Positions 5,719-9,281 of a DNA stretch of 9,281 nucleotides are shown here, one piece after another. Positions within the stretch are counted from its first letter, which is position 1. Each line of letters starts with the position of its first letter. The DNA lies in contig JAISUQ010000098.1 of assembly GCA_031272005.1 (NCBI GenBank), positions 1-9,281 of the forward strand, written 5' to 3'. The notes under the pieces were generated by a model. The model had not been told where the DNA came from and did not search any database. It was given only the letters and a program-made list of their open reading frames with translations. Position numbers and translations under genes: made by a program. Source of the DNA: Coriobacteriales bacterium (lineage in GTDB: Bacteria > Actinomycetota > Coriobacteriia > Coriobacteriales > UBA8131).

Positions 5719-8376
5719 TTACAATCTCTCCAGGCTGGCACAGGCCAGATTGGCATACTCGGCGGTGAAGAACTCCCGCGAGTCGTTGTCGATGTAGGCC
5801 TGTACAGGTACGTTGGCGTCGTAGCGGTCGCGGGGGTCGATGCAGGGGTAGACCTTGCAGAGCAGGCCGCGGGTAATCCACTGGCCACCCATCTTATCCA
5901 AAGACTCGATGCTGTCATCGGTCAGCACGTTGCCGCCGCAGTCGAAGATACCCTGGTTCCAGGGTTCCTCAGCCGGCAGCTCCGGATACCACCAGCTGGG
6001 CTGGGCGATGACGGTGCCGCGCTTCAAACCCCACTCCAGCTTGGCGCGCTGGCGAATCCGCCCACGCGGCGTCTCAATCCAAACCCAGTCGCCATCGCGG
6101 ATGCCGGCGATGCGGGCGTCGGTAATCTGCATCTGGACTATCGGGTCGGGCCACATCGAGCGGGTGCCGCAACCGGGCACGCGCCATTCGGAATGGAACA
6201 TCGGGTTCCAGCGCCCGCCTACGGTCAGCCGATAGGGGTACTTCTCAGCCAGCTCGGGATTGGCCTCGGGCGTCTCCGGCAGGAAGTTCCAGGTGGGGAT
6301 GGGGTCATAGCCGATACGCTCCAGAGTCGTGGAGTAGATCTCGGCCTTGCGGGTGGGCGTGGCAAAGCCCTTGATCTGGCCGTTGGGCAAGGTCTGCCCG
6401 TACTTGTAGAACTCCAGCGGCCCGGGCAACCAGATGCCTTCCTGCATCAGGTCGTCGTAACTGACGCCGATGCGCTCAAAGCGGTGGGCGATGGCGTCCT
6501 CATAGCGCTCCCAGGGCCATTCCTCACCCTGGCCCAGGCGTTGCCCCAGGCCCCGGAACATATCGTAGTCGCTGCGCCGGTCGTACAGCGGCTCACAGAT
6601 GCGGTCGCCGCAGAAGAACAGGTCGAAGGCGTCCTCGTTGGTGGTGGCAATCGGGCGCTCCAGGGAGTCGGCCGCCGGCAGGATGTAGTCGGCCAGGGCG
6701 GCCGTCGGGGTCTTCCAGTAATCCACGACCACCAACAGCTCCAGGGCCTTGAGCGCCTCGTAGACATGCTTGGTGTTGGGCGCCCAGGCCAACGGGTTGG
6801 AGCCCCAGGCCAGCATGGCCTTGACGGGATAAGGTTCCTCCTTGAGGATGGCATCCCAGGCCAGGGTCGGGGTTACCAGCAGATGATGCAGCTGGGGCCG
6901 GGGGATGGCCCACATCTTGCGATAACACTCATCAACAATCTCAAAGCCCGGCCAGGCCATCATCCGAAACTGCTCGTTGCCGATGAACTTCGGGCGCACC
7001 TCGGGCGCCACGCGCTCCGAGAGCTCCAGCTCGGCGTCGCGCATCGGGAAAGGCTTGGAGCCATCCGGGGCTACGATGCCCGGATCGGCCAGATACTCGC
7101 CGCCGGGGTTGTCAACGTTGCCGGTGAGGATGCGCAGCATCGTCTTGGCCACGCCGGAAGCCGTGGAGTTGGGTCCATGCTGGTCGCCACCGCCCACACC
7201 CCAGGCAATCCAGGCCGGGCCGTTGGTGGCGTAGGTTTCACAGGCCTCCTGGATATGGTTGGCGCCCACGCCGGTGATCTCGGCAGCCATCTCCATGGTG
7301 TAGGGAGCCATGCGTTCGGCCAGCTGGTCCAGTACCGTGCGGCAGCTGATTCTCTGACCGTCGGCCAGGGTCACCTCAAAGTTGCCGAACAGTGCAGGGT
7401 CAACTGTCTCGTCGGTATAGTAGCGGTTCTCGTCGCTGTTCCAGACCAGTGGCCCGCCCGTGGCAGCATCCCAGACCACATAGTCCAGCTCCTGGCCGCC
7501 AGCCGCCACTTCCGAGGCCCGCAGCAGCTTGCCGCTGTCCTCGCGCAGCAAGAACACGGCATTGGACCAGTACTTGACAAAGGTCTCGTCAAACAGCCGC
7601 TGGGAGATGATATGGTTTATCCATGCTAACATCACAATCAGGTCCGAGCCCGGGTGAATCGGCAGGAAGGTCGTGGCGTGCAGGGCTTCGATGCTGGCAA
7701 AGGGGTCGATGACGATCAACTTGGCTGGATTGACCGGGCGCTCTGTGGCCTTGGTGATGGTCTCCCAGATGGCGCCATAGGCCGTGCCCTTCTCATACGG
7801 CCGACAACCCCAGCAGACTATCGTGTTGGCCATCTCACCGCCTGGCGGCATGGTCGATTCGATTGGCCAGCCGACCATCGACATATTCAGGGTGTAGGTC
7901 CAACACCAGCAGACGGTACCCGGGTCGATGATGTTGCCCGGGTTGCCGAACAGGTTAGTGAAGCGGGAGCGCGCCCACAGATGGTCGGAGCGATAGGTGC
8001 CCTCGGCCACCACCAGCGACTCGGCGCCATGCTCTGCGCGTATCGCCGCCAGTTTCCCGGCAATCTCGTCCAGGGCCTGGTCGTAGGAAATCTCCTGCCA
8101 TTGGTCCTCACCCTTGCGTCCGACCCGCTTCAGGGCATGGTTGATGCGTTTGGGGTGGTAATGGAAGCGCAAGAAGTTCTCACCGTCCTTGCCGAAGCGC
8201 TCACACATCCGGGCCTGTTCGCTCATCGGCACCAGGCGCAGCAGCTTGCCGTCCTTGCTGCCACCATAGAGCTGGCAGTGTCCATGGCAGAAGAAACAGC
8301 GACCCTTGGTCCAGGTGATGCCGTCTTCATCCAGGTATTTGTTGGGGTAACCCTCGGGGAACTCGTCTTTTGGCAT
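5719..8376 (-). CDS. Molybdopterin (bis-MGD) oxidoreductase of the DMSO reductase family, orphan cytosolic catalytic subunit
   Basis: The 885-aa product has the family's domains in order. Residues 27-58 hold a [4Fe-4S] site (Cys27, Cys30, Cys34, Cys58) in the pattern CFFCHGHC...C, followed by YHPKRINHALKRVG and ISYDQALDEIA. The central Mo/W-cofactor region includes NLFGNPGNIIDPGTVCWCW (Cys156 or Cys158 at the usual metal-ligand position), KLIVIDP...IHPGSDLIV and LTGNVDNPGGEYL. The GSNP stretch and DYILPAADSLERP follow. The C-terminal dinucleotide-binding barrel runs from about 712 to 830, then a tail of about 45 residues. The N-terminus (MPKDEFPEGY) has no twin-arginine signal, so it should be cytosolic. 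No ferredoxin-like or membrane subunit gene adjoins it, so its electron partner is elsewhere or its reaction is not a net redox one. The start is fixed by an AGGAGAGG site just upstream. The codirectional LuxR gene upstream, 179 bp away, is the likely regulator. The substrate is unknown; the long + strand frames across the gene are shadows. Confidence 0.93.
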   Translation of the reverse strand: MPKDEFPEGYPNKYLDEDGITWTKGRCFFCHGHCQLYGGSKDGKLLRLVPMSEQARMCERFGKDGENFLRFHYHPKRINHALKRVGRKGEDQWQEISYDQALDEIAGKLAAIRAEHGAESLVVAEGTYRSDHLWARSRFTNLFGNPGNIIDPGTVCWCWTYTLNMSMVGWPIESTMPPGGEMANTIVCWGCRPYEKGTAYGAIWETITKATERPVNPAKLIVIDPFASIEALHATTFLPIHPGSDLIVMLAWINHIISQRLFDETFVKYWSNAVFLLREDSGKLLRASEVAAGGQELDYVVWDAATGGPLVWNSDENRYYTDETVDPALFGNFEVTLADGQRISCRTVLDQLAERMAPYTMEMAAEITGVGANHIQEACETYATNGPAWIAWGVGGGDQHGPNSTASGVAKTMLRILTGNVDNPGGEYLADPGIVAPDGSKPFPMRDAELELSERVAPEVRPKFIGNEQFRMMAWPGFEIVDECYRKMWAIPRPQLHHLLVTPTLAWDAILKEEPYPVKAMLAWGSNPLAWAPNTKHVYEALKALELLVVVDYWKTPTAALADYILPAADSLERPIATTNEDAFDLFFCGDRICEPLYDRRSDYDMFRGLGQRLGQGEEWPWERYEDAIAHRFERIGVSYDDLMQEGIWLPGPLEFYKYGQTLPNGQIKGFATPTRKAEIYSTTLERIGYDPIPTWNFLPETPEANPELAEKYPYRLTVGGRWNPMFHSEWRVPGCGTRSMWPDPIVQMQITDARIAGIRDGDWVWIETPRGRIRQRAKLEWGLKRGTVIAQPSWWYPELPAEEPWNQGIFDCGGNVLTDDSIESLDKMGGQWITRGLLCKVYPCIDPRDRYDANVPVQAYIDNDSREFFTAEYANLACASLERL

Positions 8377-8377
8377 T

Positions 8378-8420
8378 TCCTCTCCTCTCTTACAACAATC
8401 TTGCAGGTGCAGCGAGAGGA
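8378..8420 (-). promoter_or_regulatory. RBS and possible Shine-Dalgarno-sequestering stem of the oxidoreductase gene
   Basis: On the - strand the gene is preceded by GAGAGGAGAGGAA (8389-8377), a strong and partly duplicated Shine-Dalgarno. The upstream stretch TCCTCTC (8420-8414) is its exact complement over 7 bases (8389-8383), leaving a 24-nt loop. If both lie in the transcript, the RBS could be masked. However, a -10-like GATAAT (8425-8420) overlaps the upstream arm; if that is the promoter, the arm is not transcribed. The RBS is solid, the switch speculative. Confidence 0.45.
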
Positions 8421-8517
8421 TTATCGCCCGTCCGATAGTTGGGTCGTGAGCATCCGAGAATATTAAACTGGCGCGGAGAACCCCGAAGCGGTACTACTCA
8501 GCGTAGTAAACAATACC
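8421..8517 (-). other. Intergenic stretch between regulator and oxidoreductase, with a small stem-loop
   Basis: This spacer lies upstream of the oxidoreductase gene and must hold any promoter of its own. Visible on the - strand are a GATAAT (8425-8420) without a good -35, an AT-rich patch around 8458-8466 (TTTAATATTC), and a 6-bp stem TACTAC/GTAGTA (8492-8497 with 8503-8508). No clear operator dyad for a LuxR-type regulator stands out. Confidence 0.35.
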
Positions 8518-8556
8518 GGGGCGCAAAGTGCGTACCTCATCGCGCCCTTACGCCCC
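8518..8556 (-). terminator. Stem-loop immediately after the LuxR-type regulator gene
   Basis: On the - strand GGGGCGTAAGG, beginning at the last base of the stop codon, pairs with CTTTGCGCCCC. This gives 11 pairs, two of them G-U, closing a loop of 17 bases. It contains the 24-nt motif shared with 5633-5656. The following bases (GGTATTGTTT) are only mildly T-rich, so termination would be weak and read-through into the oxidoreductase gene is possible. Confidence 0.45.
8525..8548 (-). repeat. 24-nt motif shared with 5633-5656, 3' of the LuxR-type gene
   Basis: This is the second copy of the block, 20 of 24 identical to the copy after the oxidoreductase gene and starting 7 bases beyond the LuxR stop codon. 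Here its sequence pairs with bases downstream of the stop, whereas at the other site it pairs with an upstream arm, so the primary sequence is conserved while the pairing partner is not. Confidence 0.6.
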
Positions 8557-9281
8557 TACGGCAGCTCGCACCTCTCCACCATGTCGATCAGCTCCTGTTG
8601 GGAGTTGATGCCCAGTTTGCGGTAGATGCGATAGCCGTGGGTCTTGGCGGTGTAGATGGAGATGTACAGGTCGCTGGCGATATGCTCGGCGTTGCGGCCC
8701 TTGGCCAGCAGCAGAAAGACCTCAGCCTCGCGTGGAGAAAGACCGTGCTGCTTGCAGACCGCCAGGCTGCGACTGCGCCAGCTGCCAGGTGAGCGCTGGC
8801 CTGCGCCGTTGCCGCCGGCCTGCGCGCCACCGGCTGCCAACATGGTAAAACCCTCCATCTGATCCAGCGAAATCACGGTATCCAGCATCTCCAGGCCATG
8901 GGCTTCGGAGAGTGCCAGCGACTCCATGGCCTTGTTCGAGCGGTAGCGGGTGATGCTGGGGACCAGGGCGCAGCCAAACAGCAGGATCATCGCTCCGGGC
9001 AGCTGCCACTGTAATGGGCTCAGTCCAAACAGGGTAAACGCCAGGGGTACGGCCAGTCCAAAGGCCAGCCCCTCCAGAGGCGCAATCATCGCCTGGGAGA
9101 ACAGGCTGACCGCATTGGGATGATGCTTGTAGGAGACAATCAGCTGGATGTTCCAATGCAGGATGTAATACGCCGCAATGGCTGCACAGAGCAGCGCCGC
9201 TGCCAGCTGAGCCAGCGGCCAGCCGGTAAAGGCGATAATCATGCAGACCAGGGCAATCAGCGGCACCAGCAGCCGCTCCAG
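8556..9281 (-). CDS. Membrane-anchored LuxR-family transcriptional regulator (5' end outside the window)
   Basis: The gene is partial. The frame stays open through the right edge, and the first possible start (GTG, 9266-9264) has in-frame codons before it that continue a hydrophobic helix. Numbered from that GTG, 236 residues are visible: hydrophobic segments at about 1-13, 17-37, 61-82 and 89-106, then a cytosolic linker with a Gly/Ala/Ser-rich stretch (145-163). A LuxR/GerE helix-turn-helix lies at about 174-232, with the hallmark LSPREAEVFLLLAKGRNAEH and a recognition helix near 203-216 (TAKTHGYRIYRKLGI), ending QELIDMVE. There is no receiver domain, so signals are probably sensed by the membrane part. 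Such multi-TM LuxR proteins are abundant in Eggerthellaceae and often sit next to molybdoenzyme genes, as here. Regulation of the downstream oxidoreductase is inference from position. Confidence 0.9.
   Translation of the reverse strand: MERLLVPLIALVCMIIAFTGWPLAQLAAALLCAAIAAYYILHWNIQLIVSYKHHPNAVSLFSQAMIAPLEGLAFGLAVPLAFTLFGLSPLQWQLPGAMILLFGCALVPSITRYRSNKAMESLALSEAHGLEMLDTVISLDQMEGFTMLAAGGAQAGGNGAGQRSPGSWRSRSLAVCKQHGLSPREAEVFLLLAKGRNAEHIASDLYISIYTAKTHGYRIYRKLGINSQQELIDMVERCELP

Noticed and set aside
5580..5768. 62-codon + strand frame starting at the tandem 12-mers
   Set aside because: It reads through the 12-mer repeats and the inverted repeat and into the oxidoreductase 3' end. It has a GTG start without an RBS and a composition of shadow type.
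6193..7629. 478-codon open frame on the + strand
   Set aside because: It lies antisense to the oxidoreductase, whose motifs and domain order are certain. Its product has no recognisable domain and the composition typical of reversed GC-rich coding sequence.
5719..8376. Assignment as acetylene hydratase or pyrogallol transhydroxylase
   Set aside because: The catalytic Asp after the second cluster Cys of acetylene hydratase is His here. The transhydroxylase large subunit lacks a [4Fe-4S] cluster, whereas four cluster cysteines are present here.
7654..8466. 270-codon open frame on the + strand
   Set aside because: It is antisense to the N-terminal part of the oxidoreductase, crossing the [4Fe-4S] cysteines and the gene's RBS.

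Overview
The window is GC-rich (about 60% by eye in the genes) and compact. It carries five substantial protein genes: three on the + strand, then two on the - strand. The best lineage guess is an anaerobic actinobacterium of the Coriobacteriia/Eggerthellales type. This rests on a stand-alone DMSO-reductase-family molybdopterin enzyme next to a membrane-anchored LuxR-type regulator, a pairing multiplied in that group. It also rests on the zinc-ribbon membrane protein with Cys-punctuated helical repeats. No marker gene is present, so the assignment is inference.

Layout: (1) 8-2209, + strand: a complete ABC-F ATPase with Ala/Gly/Thr-rich low-complexity stretches at the arm position and before the C-terminal coiled coil. 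(2) 2210-3046: an AT-richer, gene-poor gap. It holds a 247-bp element with 50-bp imperfect terminal inverted repeats (2471-2717), which looks like a MITE or internally deleted insertion sequence, and fragments of what may be broken genes. (3) 3047-4507, + strand: a zinc-ribbon, Pro-rich, single-TM protein with four helical repeats, function unknown. (4) 4639-5577, + strand: a lipoprotein substrate-binding protein of the BtuF/FecB fold, with no permease or ATPase beside it. (5) 5578-5718: a convergent intergenic region with two tandem DnaA-box-like 12-mers and a perfect 11-bp inverted repeat. (6) 5719-8376, - strand: an 885-aa molybdopterin oxidoreductase with [4Fe-4S] cysteines, no export signal and no partner subunit. 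(7) 8377-8555: the leader of that gene, plus stem-loops after the regulator. (8) 8556-9281, - strand: the C-terminal part of a multi-TM LuxR-family regulator that runs off the right edge.

The most interesting unit is the regulator plus orphan cytosolic molybdoenzyme pair. A shared 24-nt motif lies just after the stop codon of both genes in the same orientation, and the enzyme's Shine-Dalgarno region can pair with an upstream stretch. The substrate of the enzyme cannot be read from sequence alone. No tRNA, rRNA or CRISPR array was seen.
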